Positions 23,204-34,567 of a stretch of 64,000 bases of DNA are shown here, one piece after another. Below the pieces are notes generated by a model. The model did no database searches and was not told where the DNA came from. It saw nothing but the letters and a program-made list of their open reading frames with translations. The translations under genes were made by a program, and so were the position numbers. Numbering within the stretch: the first letter of the stretch is position 1; each line of letters begins with the position of its first letter. The stretch is from Emergomyces orientalis (taxonomy: Eukaryota > Ascomycota > Eurotiomycetes > Onygenales > Ajellomycetaceae): NCBI GenBank assembly GCA_002110485.1, contig MOWL01000024.1, forward strand, positions 744,001-808,000, in the 5' to 3' direction.

Positions 23204-23274
23204 GAGAATTGCTTTTTTGGGTGTATTGGATTACATTTTTGAGGGTGTTCTGTTTCTGTTTCTGTTTCTGTTTC
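23138..23274. repeat. TTTCTG hexamer run and matching inverted repeat at the RBR 3' end
   Basis: At 23251-23274 the unit TTTCTG is repeated about four times, followed by further T/C tracts. Its complement, CAGAAACAGAAAC, lies inside the last codons of the RBR gene at 23138-23150. The two 13-bp arms are about 100 nt apart and could form a hairpin spanning the stop codon in the transcript. Confidence 0.55.
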
Positions 23275-24403
23275 TTTTTCCGTTTCTTTTCCTGTTTTTC
23301 ATTTATATTTTGGAGCGGTGGCCACTTATTGAAATTGCTTAGATACAACATATACATCCTTTTTGATACTTGTTTGGAGCCTTGTCGTTTTTATAAAGCC
23401 TAAGTCATTTCTTTACGCGTATTTCAGTGCTGTCGTTTATTTCCTTTCTTCAGTTCATATGTCTACATTAAGTTTGATCATCTATGTCAACTTTTATTTT
23501 ATTTTATATTTTATTATTTTAATGTCTCAAGCGCTGCTTATATGAGAAGCATGTGTTTACTCGGCTCCTTTCTATGAATGACGGGTTGTATTCATCTTAT
23601 TATGGCGCCAACAGTTTTATTTGCACCCTCAATCGACTCTGCGATATGCCTTGATATTATCGTCTCCAGTTTAATTTTCCAACTCTTCTTTTTTATCCTT
23701 CATTTTCCAGCATTTACCTCTTTGATACATATGACAGATTGACTCATACCCTCCTATATCCTCCTTTTTCTTAACAGCTGAAAATAGAAAAACACTATCA
23801 AAAGCTCCGAATAACAATAATTCGCTGCCTGTATCTAGGTAGTGGATTATTCTCACACCACAGCTTATTTTCCTGTGTTATTATTTCATTTTTTGTTTTG
23901 GTGATTTTCGTGTTTATGATTTGACACTCTCGCGTTCCTCGCCCCTTTCTGGATTCTATCTACAGCAGGCAACCCAGGTAATTCTGTACCTCACTCTAGT
24001 CATCTTGCCACTCAATTCAAAAATCTCTTGAGCAGGCAGTGAATGAGCTGTTGTCTCTTCACTTGGTTAGATTATGACAATGAACCCAAGGTAAAGCTAT
24101 GGGCAAAACAACATAGACCACAACGCATGGCAGAATAAGTAAGTATCATGTTCCTAAGTCCTTCTATCTTAGAACTGCTCACCAAAGACACTGCACTCAA
24201 AGCCTCTTGGACAAGATCTTCAAAAATCGGAGTAAAAGATCAGAAATCTGATCTCATTTTCTCCATCCAAGGGTTGTCATTACTCGCAAATATCAACCTA
24301 TTCTCTGACTAGAAAACCCCTTGCAGTTATTTAACAGTTCCAGTGTTTGGCTTACAACACAAAGAAAGTCAAAGCTGAAGAAGGTAAACAACAGTGTCAT
24401 ATC
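23204..24403. other. AT-rich intergenic, possible missed first exon of the next gene
   Basis: After the TTTCTG tract the sequence is AT-rich with no domain-bearing open frame. The frame of the next gene is already open from about 24335, just after an AACAG that could be a splice acceptor. An upstream coding exon between about 24070 and 24130 is therefore possible, but I could not make its phase fit. Confidence 0.45.
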
Positions 24404-25938
24404 ATGACACTCTCCCCGAGTAAACCAAAAGCAGATTCAGATTCAGGGGTAACTGATGCAGAAGAACCAAGACCGTTTTACGAAATGCAGGGTCCCAAGA
24501 AAAGAAGGGCAACGGATGGGGAGGAGGAGCATGAAGAGCCAGAACTGCAACCTCCCCGAAAATTGCCAGAACGTCGCAGCAAAGCTTCAGATATAAATTA
24601 CAACGTCCGCGAATACTATCGAGGTATGCGGATTGACGATTCTGATGACCACCCACATAACAATTCTTCCACGCAGCCTCGAAAGAAGGATACATTACGC
24701 AGCCAAGGAAGGACTGGTTCTGACAGTACTTATCCTGATACCCAAACTGCAACATACACACACTCCACGCTGCCCCCTGACACACCGAAGCCGATGTGGG
24801 AGTCATGTTTTGAGTGTATCAAAGAATTGTGCCAGAATCCGAGAGTGATGAGATGCAAGAAGGGATCCGATGATTCTCAATGCCGCCACTGCGAGGCGAC
24901 AGACAAACGTTGCTTGAAGGTATGTATTGAGCCAGGGCGTGAGTAAGTGATTTCGCGCCTCCTAGTACATGCCTCCCATCTCCTGAATCCTTTGACTGGT
25001 TCAGACAAACCCGGTTTAGAGGGAAATGAAACGGATGAAAGATGGGATTTTACTAAATATCAACTTAGATCCCTCAAATCCTCGTGCCTCGCTTTGTAGC
25101 AATCCAGGAAATTGCCAGCTCCATCATTACATGCCCCAGAACACTTGGCTGGTCTGACGAACTCTCCAACCAGGAGAAATACCTCCTAGAGGAGTACAAA
25201 ATATTTCAAAATGAAATGAAAGTTTATACCACTGACATAGAAATGACACTTTCTCCCTTTCCGTCTCATATTGATTCAGGTTTTCCTATTGAGGCTGGAA
25301 CGATAACTGCACAGCCTGTGAATACCCCTACGAACACAGCGGATCATATTCATACTGCCATCAGCGGTGGCACTGGCCGTGCCGCAACTCCTGAGGCCAT
25401 ATCGTCAATTGCCACGCAGCCTTCTACCCCCAGTACAGTTAAAACCCATATCTCTTTTGCCGCGACTCCATTGTCAACATTAGTCAAGACTAAATTCCCG
25501 ATGATGTTGCCCGGCATGGCCGACAGAATTCATGCACTCACCAGTTGTACTCCTCCCTTTCCTCAACCCACAAATAAGCATGATGAGAACCTCAAACTCC
25601 CTCGTGCGTCTACAGTTTCCCCTCTGCAACATAGCAAGGAGCCGGTGCCGGCCGCTCATATTGGGGATTACCGTCGACCGCCCACTGCGGAAGCAAATGT
25701 GGCCAGCGCGCCCATCACAGTAGCTGCAGAAGAAAATAACAGAAAGGACATACAGAGAGCTAGTACTGATTCGAGCACTGTTACCTTCACAGTGGGTGCT
25801 GAATTGTTAACTGTGTTTGGGTCCATTGAGAGTAACCTGGCCCGGATTGCGGACGCATTGGAGGCGAAGAATCACGGCGGAAACGGCGGCGATAGGAGTG
25901 GCAACAGGATAATTGTAAATCAGGCGTATTGGGAATAA
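24404..25938 (+). CDS. Orphan fungal protein with a cysteine cluster
   Basis: Predicted CDS is join(24404..24919,25069..25938), 461 residues from ATG 24404; the frame is open upstream to 24335, so the true start may lie in an earlier exon. The 149-bp intron (GTATGT...CTTAG, branch TACTAAAT) joins DKRCLK to IPQILVPRFVAIQEIA in phase. The only strong motif is the Cys cluster around the splice site: WESCFECIKELCQNP, then MRCKKGSDDSQCRHC and CLK. Its spacing resembles a short zinc-binding module, but I cannot name it. The N-terminal half is acidic and basic by turns, with PKKRR suggesting nuclear import. The middle is Ser/Thr/Pro-rich. The end has a short helix (SIESNLARIADALEA) and a Gly-rich stretch. 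Function unknown. Confidence 0.6.
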
Positions 25939-26411
25939 TTAATTAACAACAATTGGAGGATAGCTGGGGGGTGGAGATTGGTTTGCCTTTTTCTGGTTTT
26001 TTTTATCAAGGGGTTCGCGTTGCTGATGGCGAATTGACAACATAGATTGGGGTATCTGGGCGTGTTGTGGACAGGATAATGAGCAAGATGAATGCATTCT
26101 CAATTCTTTATTATGTGTGATGAAAAGGGCCAAATTCGGGTATCCAAAATAGTTTAGAGATAACAGATGAGTGCAAAGAGCCTCCGACGAACCGATAGAA
26201 TTTATCATGGAGCGGATTTTAGTAAAATGGAAAAAAATCAATACTTCAAAACGACATGAATGTTGTACCTTTATTTCTCTATATATGTTATACACGCACC
26301 GGATTGGAAATGAAGGGTGTTCCAGGGGGAGGGTTTATAGCCCCCTCCGTTCATCAATGCCAATAATGACCAACATGATACCCCCTACCATTTCCCTATA
26401 CAATCTAGCAA
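25939..26411. other. Intergenic between convergent genes
   Basis: 3' flanks of the Cys-cluster orphan and the hydroxyacyl-CoA dehydrogenase gene. Nothing else seen. Confidence 0.6.
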
Positions 26412-27544
26412 TCAATAGTCGTAAAATCCCTTTGAGCTCTTCTTTCCCACCCAACCAGCATCAACCATCTTCTTCAACAATCCCGCAGGCCGATACTTGC
26501 TGTCACCAGTCTCGGTATGCAGCACATTCATAATAGCCAAGCAGGTATCCAAACCAATGAAATCAGCAAGCGTCAGCGGTCCCATCGGTACATTAGTTCC
26601 ATTCTTCATAATGCTGTCGATATCCTCCTTGGTGCCAATACCGTTCTCGAGACACATAACCGCCTCATTGATATATGGCATGAGGATACGGTTGGCCAGG
26701 AAACCAGGAGTATCAGCCGAGCGGGCGGGGATCTTGCCCATGCGCTTGACAAACTCCATGGCAGTGTCGATGGTGTCTTGGGACGTTTGTAGGCCTGTGA
26801 TGATCTCGACGCCCTTCTGGACGGGGACAGGGTTCATGAAGTGGGTGGAGATGACGCGCGAGGAGGCAGAGAGATCTGTGGGGTTCTTGGTGGTCGCGGC
26901 GGCGATTTTGGTGATGGAGATGGAGGAGGTGTTTGTGGCAAGGATGGCGTGCGAGGGAGCGATTTCGGCTAGCTGAGCAAAGATGGATGACTTGAGAGCT
27001 GGAATTTCGGGGACCGCTTCTATTATGAAATCTACGTCGGAGAGGTCGGAGAGGCTGGTGCTGGGTTTGAGCATGGAGCGGATCTGGGCGGCGTGGTCTT
27101 TGGTTATGCGCTCTTTTGCAACGTCTTTCTCGAGTAGTTTGTCTATGTTTTGTTCATTGGCCGTAGTTAGAGATGTCAATCCGCGATTAATTGGGTGTGT
27201 CTCGGTTTTGCATGAAGCATACCTGCGAACTTCATGCCCTTATCGAGAGAGGCTTGGGAGTTATCAATCAGGGTTACGGGGACACCAGCCCTTTGGGCAG
27301 CAACCAGCGCAATTCCCAAACCCTGTTTAACAGCATGTTAGTGTTTAGTTCTCCAATGGAAACAGCGAGAGTATGGAATATATATATATATATATATATA
27401 TATACGTACCATTTGTCCAGCTCCGATGACACCCACCTTCTTCACCTCCGCCGCAGCCTCAACAATTGGGGATGTGCTGAAGGATCTCAAGGCCATTGAG
27501 GGGACCCCATTGGCGATGCGCCGTCCTACGATAACACGGAACAT
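26412..27544 (-). CDS. 3-hydroxyacyl-CoA (3-hydroxybutyryl-CoA) dehydrogenase, mitochondrial type
   Basis: Predicted CDS is complement(join(26412..27142,27223..27322,27410..27544)), 321 residues. It oxidises the 3-hydroxyl of short-chain acyl-CoA with NAD+. The Rossmann motif is VGVIGAGQM|GLGIAL, split by intron 1. Exon 2 carries VTLIDNSQASLDKGMKFA. Exon 3 has DFIIEAVPE, LATNTSSISI and the catalytic STHFMNPVP (His179), then TPGFLANRILMPYINEA and the C-terminal GWVGKKSSKGFYDY. The first 30 residues (FRVIVGRRIANG...LRSFST) are basic and Ser-rich with few acids, as expected for a mitochondrial presequence. The length is normal for the single-domain enzyme. Intron 1 starts with GTACGTA and runs directly into a (TA)13 microsatellite. 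The gene diverges from tof1 across a 415-bp shared promoter. Confidence 0.92.
27379..27404. repeat. (TA)13 microsatellite in intron 1 of the dehydrogenase gene
   Basis: Thirteen TA units lie directly after the donor site on the coding (minus) strand. Repeat length changes would alter the spacing and structure next to the 5' splice site. Confidence 0.9.
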
Positions 27545-27959
27545 TGTGACGCGTGAAGTTGAGTGATATCAAGGGTAGAACAGTTCGCCACAAAAAAAAA
27601 GTGTTCAGTATAGAAATTGGAATGTTTTGTTGTTGGAAATAAAAATGTCCCACATCTAGAATTCGGCCCGATTAGGATTTCCTCGGCATTTTGGGGGAAT
27701 GGGAAATCACATGATATACTGACGTCATTATCGGACAAAACTCGGCTATCATCGGTGGACGGATAAATATGTAATTCCACTCCGAGATTAGTCAGGCATC
27801 GCGTCAAGGAACGCGTCTTCCCCGGCGCGACAATGATTGGGCATCGAATTCAATTAGAGGCAGAAACTACGACGACGATAAGTATTATCAAGACAACAAA
27901 CAACATCATGGTGTTCAGGTTGTGACATTTATACTCCATTGCCAACAGCAACCATCAAT
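27545..27959. promoter_or_regulatory. Shared divergent promoter with two MCB boxes and a CRE-like site
   Basis: 415 bp separate the start codons of the dehydrogenase (minus) and tof1 (plus). ACGCGT, the MluI cell-cycle box bound by MBF, occurs at 27549-27554 and 27811-27816. The perfect palindrome TGACGTCA, a CREB/ATF-type bZIP site, lies at 27720-27727. G1/S control would suit a replication-fork gene. This is inferred from motif matches only. Confidence 0.5.
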
Positions 27960-30900
27960 ATGGAATCAGAGCCTGTCCAGCCAATGCAGGTCGTGGACCC
28001 TGAAGTCCGGGCTTATGTCTACAGTCTCATCACCGCGGTGCGTGTACCAGAAACCAAGCTAAGCTCCCCAACCCAATTGATAATTTCAATGGAAAACTGA
28101 TGAAATGGAATACATCTATGTAGCTTGGAGGCTCTGGTAGCAGTGATACAGGGAAATATGTTCTGGGAGACGATGCCCTCGCCTGTTTGCGCGATATTAA
28201 AAGATGGCTCAAGTTCTACGACGAGAAAGCGAACCGTATGGACGTGGCTAGGTGTTTGGCCGAAGCAAACCTAGTAAATCGAGACTTGATTCCGATTCTC
28301 ACACTTTGGGGGGATGATATACAGGATGACAAGTACAAGTCGCGAATTTCGTTGGCATGCTGTAAGAATTAAGCTTCCTCCCTGCTATCTTTCAAACGCA
28401 CAATTTAATGGTTGCTGGCTGGTACGTTTTATTTTCAGTGGAATTACTTGTTCCCCTGACGTGGCCGCTTGAGATTCATAGCCAGATGACAGTCAATCAT
28501 CACAGACATACGCCATACTTGCAACATTCGCAGGTTCTGTATAAACGCGGAATTCTTGGACATGATACCACAGCCATTCTACGGACAATTATCGGAATTG
28601 CATTGCCAAGCATGACCATCCCCCGATCTGATCGGCCCTCACGAGATGAAGGAATTCTAAAGTTGATGTTATATCTATTCCGAAATCTTGCGATAATAAC
28701 ACCCTCACCACATCTAGCTACGGAGGGCGACGAAGAAGAAGCGTCAAAATCTGCCACTATCAACGCCTTCCAACAACAGGATGTATTTGCGCTACTGCTA
28801 ACAATGTGCTCCAACATGGGAGAGGATTTTGTTTTCCAGGATGTGGTTATCCTGGAGATTTTATTCCACCTTGTCAAGGGTGTCGATATCAAAAAACTAT
28901 TTATGAACGATACCCAACGAAATGTCGCGGGGGCGAGTGATCTTGAAGCTCTCCTGGATAAGGAGTCCCTTTTAAAAAGAGAATATGCCAAGACTGCCCC
29001 GACAAGACACGGACGATTTGGGACCATGATCTGGGTGAAACGTGATGATGAAAAAGTCTCTACGGTTTCGGGCCAGGACGTGCTCAAAGACGATTGGACG
29101 ACAATGTTGAAGATGGACAAAACGAAGAGGTGGAATAGGCCAAAATACAGAAAAGGAGACGTCGATATGTCGGTGAATAACTTTAATGTGCCATCCCCGC
29201 TAACGCCGTCGGCGACCGAACATCTACGAACCTTCGTTGAGGAGTTTTTAGATTCTGGTTTCAACCCACTCTTCTCACATCTCCGCAGAGCCATCGAGCG
29301 CGAAGCTGACCGCGTTACTGAGTCCACACCCCGCCAATTCTTTTATGTAATTGCCTGGTTCCTTGAGGCTGAGAGAGTCCGACGTACCCGCCAGCAGGAA
29401 ATTCGTCAGCAAAATAAAAACCCCGCGAGAGATATTGAACCAGATAGTTTTCAGCTTGTTGCTGGTGTTCTCAACCAAGAAACTTTTATTGCTCTAAACA
29501 GACATATGCAAAACTGTTTAGATTTTAAGGACTGGCAAGACCTGAACGCCAGTATGCGGTGTTTCACACAAATCCTTCTGACGGTACAGGAAATGTTCCA
29601 TTCTAACATTGGCGAGGACCAGGATATTGCAGAAAATATTCTAAGCAGAATATTTTATGAGGAAACAACGCATGACAGGATATTAGCCATATTAAGGGGA
29701 TACGAAGGGCAGGGGTTCTGGTATCTAGATGCGTGCACTGAACTGGCTCACGTCTTCCTTCGATTATTGGAACAGTACTCGAAACAGAATGAACATATGC
29801 AGATTCGATCCCGACGACGAGCCAGGCGGAAACAACGAAAAGAAGCGGCTCCCAATGCTGAACACCCTGAAACCCAAAACGTCGAGGAGTCTGAAGCCGA
29901 AGACTTGGCAATGGAAGACGCAACTAAAATAATTGTTGAGAGATCTTTCGATTTCCAACGTTTTGCAGCAAAATTCTGCACCCAAAAATCTGTCAACACG
30001 TTCCTTGCTTTAACGGCGTATTACAGAGAGCTCAAAGAAGAGCAATTGAAACGAGCACATCGATTTTTCTATCGTGTGGCCTTCAAGCAAGAACTAAGCG
30101 TTTTACTCTTCCGCGTGGACATTATTTCGCTTTTTTATAGGATGATAAAGGGTCCCGGAGGCCTTGATTCGACCAAGCCAATATTTGCTGAATGGGAAGA
30201 ACTCACGCGGCGAATTATCAGGAAGCTCGTGAAGAAATTGGAACAGCGCCCAGAACTCATCACTGAAATGCTATTTAGCAAAATTAATGCAACTGTTTAT
30301 TATCTAGAGTACGGCCACGAGAAACAGACTGTGACGGAATCGAAGCCTGCAGCTGAGTTGGAGTTGAAGCCTGGCGTTGCTACAACACTAGATTCCAGAT
30401 TAGGGATTGTTGTAGCTGCACTTTGTCTGGAAGGCAAGGAGAATCTAATCCAATGGCTTGTCAAAACTCTTGACACTGCGGTGAACGAAAGGAGAAGTTG
30501 GGAGTTGGAAGCGGAAGCTAGTCAAACCGAATCTGGCGAGGAGCAGCCTGCCAACCCGCCTTCAATAGGTATGTATAACATATCACTCTCACATGTACGA
30601 ATTTATATTGACCGTTTTCGTCAGCTGTTACACCTGTTGATGATGCCTGTCGTACTGCCATGTTCAAAAATGGACGTCTCCGTCTTCTGATGACATTTGC
30701 CGGGCTTGAGAGGCTCGGTGTTGAGGACACACTCGGCTCCTCGTGGATAATCCCATCTTCATTACCAGCTAAAGCTCTAGAAGAAACACAAAAATTGATT
30801 GAGAAACACCGCCAAAACCCACCAGCTGAGTTTGACGGGTTAGAACCTCGCGATTTGCTCCGTCGAAAACGAAACAACGACACTGCAGTGTCGTCGCATG

Positions 30901-31784
30901 AACGATCATCGGCTGGGGTGGATTTTGGAAACGACTCGGAAGGCGAAGATGATATTGATGGTATATTATTCCCGCCAAACCTTCGCACTCGAACCGATAC
31001 ACTAGATGAGCTTAAAAAGAAGCGACTCCGACAGGGGAAGAAAAGAAACAATGAAGACGGCGATGATGTGGACGAAGAAGTTTTAGAGGCACGCCGGCTG
31101 GCGCGACAAGCTAATGCACTGGAGCGTCAGAGAAAGATCAAAAGCAGTTTATTTATCAATGCCAGCGATGAGGAGTCTGATGAGGAAGCCGATAAGGAAT
31201 TCTTCGCACGAGAGGAGGAGAGGAGGAGAAATCAGGCGAAGCGCATCAAGCAGACCTTATTATCTGGCACAGCTGGTGATAAAGATGTCAATGGTGGTAT
31301 TTCAATCAATAACAAATCTTTTAGCCGAGGACGGAAACGCAAGAGTGCTGCAGATGCTGACAAGGGCAAGAAACGTCGTCGAAGCGACCCTCTGTTGTTA
31401 GAGAGTGATGAAGAAGATAATGCTGTTGACATTGATGGTCATGAGGACGATGATGACGAAGATAGCCTAATGGTCACGCAAGAAGCACCGTCATCACCCT
31501 CTGAGTCTGGGCCATTGTCAATGACTCGACTTGAGCAACGGAGCGAAAATACCACGCCGCCAACCTCGAAGGAACGCAATCAAATCTTTGGCGTGAACGA
31601 CGACGATTATTTTGATAACCCGTTTCTCTTCGCCAGACTAGTCGAGAAACAGAGAACTGGAGCAGATAAGAGGGGTAGTAAAAGCAGCGAAGACGATGAG
31701 CCCGTCAGGGTGCCTCCACGGCAGCGGCGCATGCATGGCGGGTTTATTATTGATAGTGATTCGGAGTCGGAGGTTGGGGATTAG
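27960..31784 (+). CDS. TOF1: Tof1/Swi1/Timeless replication fork protection factor
   Basis: Predicted CDS is join(27960..28037,28124..28361,28439..30568,30625..31784), 1201 residues, the usual fungal Tof1 size. Splicing gives VRAYVYSLITA|LGGSGSDTGKYVLGDDAL, then SLACL|ELLVPLTWPLE and PPSIA|VTPVDDACR. The N-terminal Timeless-type region includes CLRDIKRWLKFYDEK, DLIPILTLWG, YLQHSQVLYKRGIL, LMLYLFRNLAII and NMGEDFVFQDVVILEILFHL. A middle region (about 380-700) includes FFYVIAWFLEAERVRR and FFYRVAFKQELSVLLFRVDII. The C-terminus is acidic and basic by turns with likely nuclear signals (KRRRSDP), then DDDYFDNPFLFARLVEKQRTG. Tof1 with Csm3/Tipin travels with the replisome, stabilises paused forks and mediates the S-phase checkpoint. 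The gene shares its promoter with the dehydrogenase gene. Confidence 0.94.
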
Positions 31785-32875
31785 TTGGTGCCCCTTGTTC
31801 CGTCTCTGTTGGTATCCTGAATCACTCGCCTCTGTTCATGTGATACCGAAGTTTTCTGCTATCCTCTTACAGAATGATTTATTTATATTGGCGCTTTCTT
31901 CCCCTTTTCACGTAGCGGGAACGGAAGGATTTGAGGTTGGTTAGTAAGGTAATAAACCACCATGGCGCATGTTTATATCTACTCTTAATTTTATTTTTTT
32001 CATCGGAGAGCGGGCGTTTCCTTTGCAAGGGCGGGATTTTCTCTGGGGGTTGCTTGGAACGTCTGCAGGTGAAATTTTTACAAGTGTTTTTGGTTCATTC
32101 AGCTCTACTGAATATATCCACCTTATCTTTTTACCCATATCGGCCTCAGTGGTTGTCATGCCAACTCTACCCCATGATAGTATCTCGGGATAAGACTCCC
32201 CGCGCCCTGGGGGGGGGGGGGGTTCTTTTTTTTCTTTGTATGCGCAATTTTGTGAACGATATCATGACAAATTGCAACTTTTCCTCAATGGGTCGATTCC
32301 TTTTCACAATGTTGAGTGCTAAGTCACGTGATATGGACATGAAGTTGGACTCGAACTGCGTGGGCGTTTTGTTCACGATCTCTACGTATTTTATGCAATA
32401 GAGCCTTGAGTCTGAAACTTTGGACGTTGGATGCAGCAATTTTAAATGCCCTCAAATGTGGTGAATTTTCAGGCTTGTTGCGTCAAGGACTCGGTAGGTG
32501 TTTTTGATGGAAGCGCTGACACTGAGACATCTTTTCTTCAGGGCGCATGAGTTTAAAGTTGAGGCCGGGAGATAACGTCAGGTCGCAGTTCACACCTCCA
32601 ACCCAACAGAGGAGCCATCAATTCCACTGATCGATACAGCCATAAGGGAACAAAATTCAATTAAGGACAAACCAATCACTGCCATACGCAAGCACTCACC
32701 AGGTATCAATTAGCCAGAAATGGGCATCGACACTTTTGTGTTCCGTCAATTCCACCCCGGAAACTGCCCCAAGCGGTGATCCATTCTACTGTAGGATTCA
32801 AAAAAAAAAAAAAAAAAAATTTATTCTCATTTCAGGAGCCGAGAAAATCGAGTGGGTGCGCTGGCGACTCAATTT
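31785..32875. other. Intergenic with G14 and A20 runs
   Basis: No gene seen between convergent tof1 and the MFS gene. A run of 14 G lies at 32209-32222, followed by T/C tracts. A run of 20 A lies at 32800-32819 near the MFS 3' end. Confidence 0.6.
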
Positions 32876-34567
32876 CTACTCTCGTTTTGCCTTGACTGAT
32901 CGCCATTCTATCAACAAACTCCCAACTATCGTCGCACATGCCAACCCAACGACCAGGTACCAAGTCTGGATGATACTTTTATCGATCCCTACGAGAACCT
33001 CTCTAACCTCAGCCGGCGGCACGCTCGTCAAAATATCTGTCAGGCCGTTGTTCTCGATATTAGCTCGAGTCAGGCCAGGCACGAGACCGTCGAGATTGGC
33101 CCAGAGCTGATTTGTGAAAAGAACTTGTGCTATTGCGACCGCCACAGCCGGACCGAAAGACTGTGCGAACAGTATGACAGATAAGCCCAACGGGATGTCC
33201 TCCGGAGGTAGCACTGTCTGCACACCGTTCTGCGGTCCTGAGAAACCGATGCCGTAGGCGAGGCCTGAAAAAGCGGTGTACACGATGAGCTGCACAAAGC
33301 TAGTATTGACTTTGAATGTGGTTACAAGTCCCGCGGCAATGGGCATTATGATAGACGCGAAGAGCATGAATGGGGCGTAATACCCGAAAGTGGTCGTGCC
33401 GGCGCCATGGATGAGCGTGCCGATGGTGGCACCGACAATGATTGGGGCCATCATATAGCCACTTTTAGCGGGAGAATATCCACGAACTGTTTGGTAGTAA
33501 GTAGGCAGATAATATTCAAGTATGACGCCAGTGCTGTTCGTGCACATGATAAAAACAAAACCGGCGATGACGGTGCGGTGCTTGATGACACGCGGGGGAA
33601 GGGCAGCGCCGTCACCAAGCCGGAATTGGTTGTAAATAAACGCGGCCAGAAGGACGGCAAAAGTGATAAGGGGACCGATCACTTGGCCACTGTTCCAAGG
33701 ATATTTGATGCCAGCCCATGAGAAGGCCAGAAACATGCTCGTCAACGCGGGAAGCAAAAGGAGGTTGCTCAGCAGGTCGAGTTGCGAGGCTTTCTGCTTG
33801 AACGTCAAGCGGACGACATCGTTGGATTTGGGCATGTCTGAGAAACAGAGCATGGTCAAAACCATTGTGACGGCTCCGATGGGCGGATTGATGTAAAAAC
33901 ACCACCGCCAGCCAAGTGACTGAGTCAGAACGCCACCAAGGAGTGGCGCCGCCAGGGTAGCCACTCCTTCGATGCCACTCATCAAACCAACGAACATCGG
34001 CCGTCGGCGCAGAGGTATCGATTGTACCAGGATGACGAAGCACCCTGAAAAAAGACCAGCGGAACCAAGCCCAGCTACAGCCCTCCCGACGACAAGCATA
34101 TTAGACGTGGTGGCCGCCCCGCAGATTATCGAGCCCACTATAGATATGGCATTGGCAAGTAAGAAGAGACGCTTGACGGAGAAAAGCGTGTACGCCTTGC
34201 CGAACAAGAACTGAAAAGCGCAAAGGCAGAGCCTGAAGGCGGACGAATACCAGCCGACATCGGCGACTGTGTGGAAGTGGTCTGTAATGTTGGGCAACGC
34301 GGTGGCCACGATATTTAGATCTAAGGCCGTGAGGATGAGAATTGCCCCCACAGTGAGCATGATGAGCCAGAACTTGGCGCCGGTTGGGTACTCTGGTTGT
34401 ACAGATGAGTGGACGGGATCAGTCACTTCGTCGATAATGGTAGCCTGTTCATGAAGGCTAAAGATTCTTGCTGGATCACTCAAACGATTTCCATCTGCCC
34501 GGCTACCGATCCGAGCCATTGCATATTCAGTAGCGCATTCGACTTCCGTTATGGTGAGAGAGGCCAT
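32876..34567 (-). CDS. MFS drug:proton antiporter, DHA2 (14-TM) type
   Basis: Single-exon CDS of 563 residues from ATG 34567 (MASLTITEVE). The frame is open 87 codons further upstream, but that part has no homology signal and crosses the likely leader. After about 60 soluble residues, membrane segments begin with FWLIMLTVGAILILTALDLNIVATALPNI. Family marks are GWYSSAFRLCLCAFQFLFGK, GRAVAGLGSAGLFSG, the motif-C region APLLGGVLTQSLGWRWCFYI, and later YYLPTYYQTVRGYSPAKSGY. This is the pattern of fungal DHA2 exporters that expel toxic compounds or secondary metabolites by proton exchange at the plasma membrane. About 14 hydrophobic segments are present. The gene is divergent to a PhzF-family enzyme, which suggests a shared substrate or regulator. 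No polyketide or peptide synthase gene is nearby. Confidence 0.88.
   Translation of the reverse strand: MASLTITEVECATEYAMARIGSRADGNRLSDPARIFSLHEQATIIDEVTDPVHSSVQPEYPTGAKFWLIMLTVGAILILTALDLNIVATALPNITDHFHTVADVGWYSSAFRLCLCAFQFLFGKAYTLFSVKRLFLLANAISIVGSIICGAATTSNMLVVGRAVAGLGSAGLFSGCFVILVQSIPLRRRPMFVGLMSGIEGVATLAAPLLGGVLTQSLGWRWCFYINPPIGAVTMVLTMLCFSDMPKSNDVVRLTFKQKASQLDLLSNLLLLPALTSMFLAFSWAGIKYPWNSGQVIGPLITFAVLLAAFIYNQFRLGDGAALPPRVIKHRTVIAGFVFIMCTNSTGVILEYYLPTYYQTVRGYSPAKSGYMMAPIIVGATIGTLIHGAGTTTFGYYAPFMLFASIIMPIAAGLVTTFKVNTSFVQLIVYTAFSGLAYGIGFSGPQNGVQTVLPPEDIPLGLSVILFAQSFGPAVAVAIAQVLFTNQLWANLDGLVPGLTRANIENNGLTDILTSVPPAEVREVLVGIDKSIIQTWYLVVGLACATIVGSLLIEWRSVKAKRE

Noticed and set aside
28500..29327. 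275-codon open frame on the minus strand
   Set aside because: Antisense shadow of Tof1 exon 3; the plus strand carries the conserved protein.
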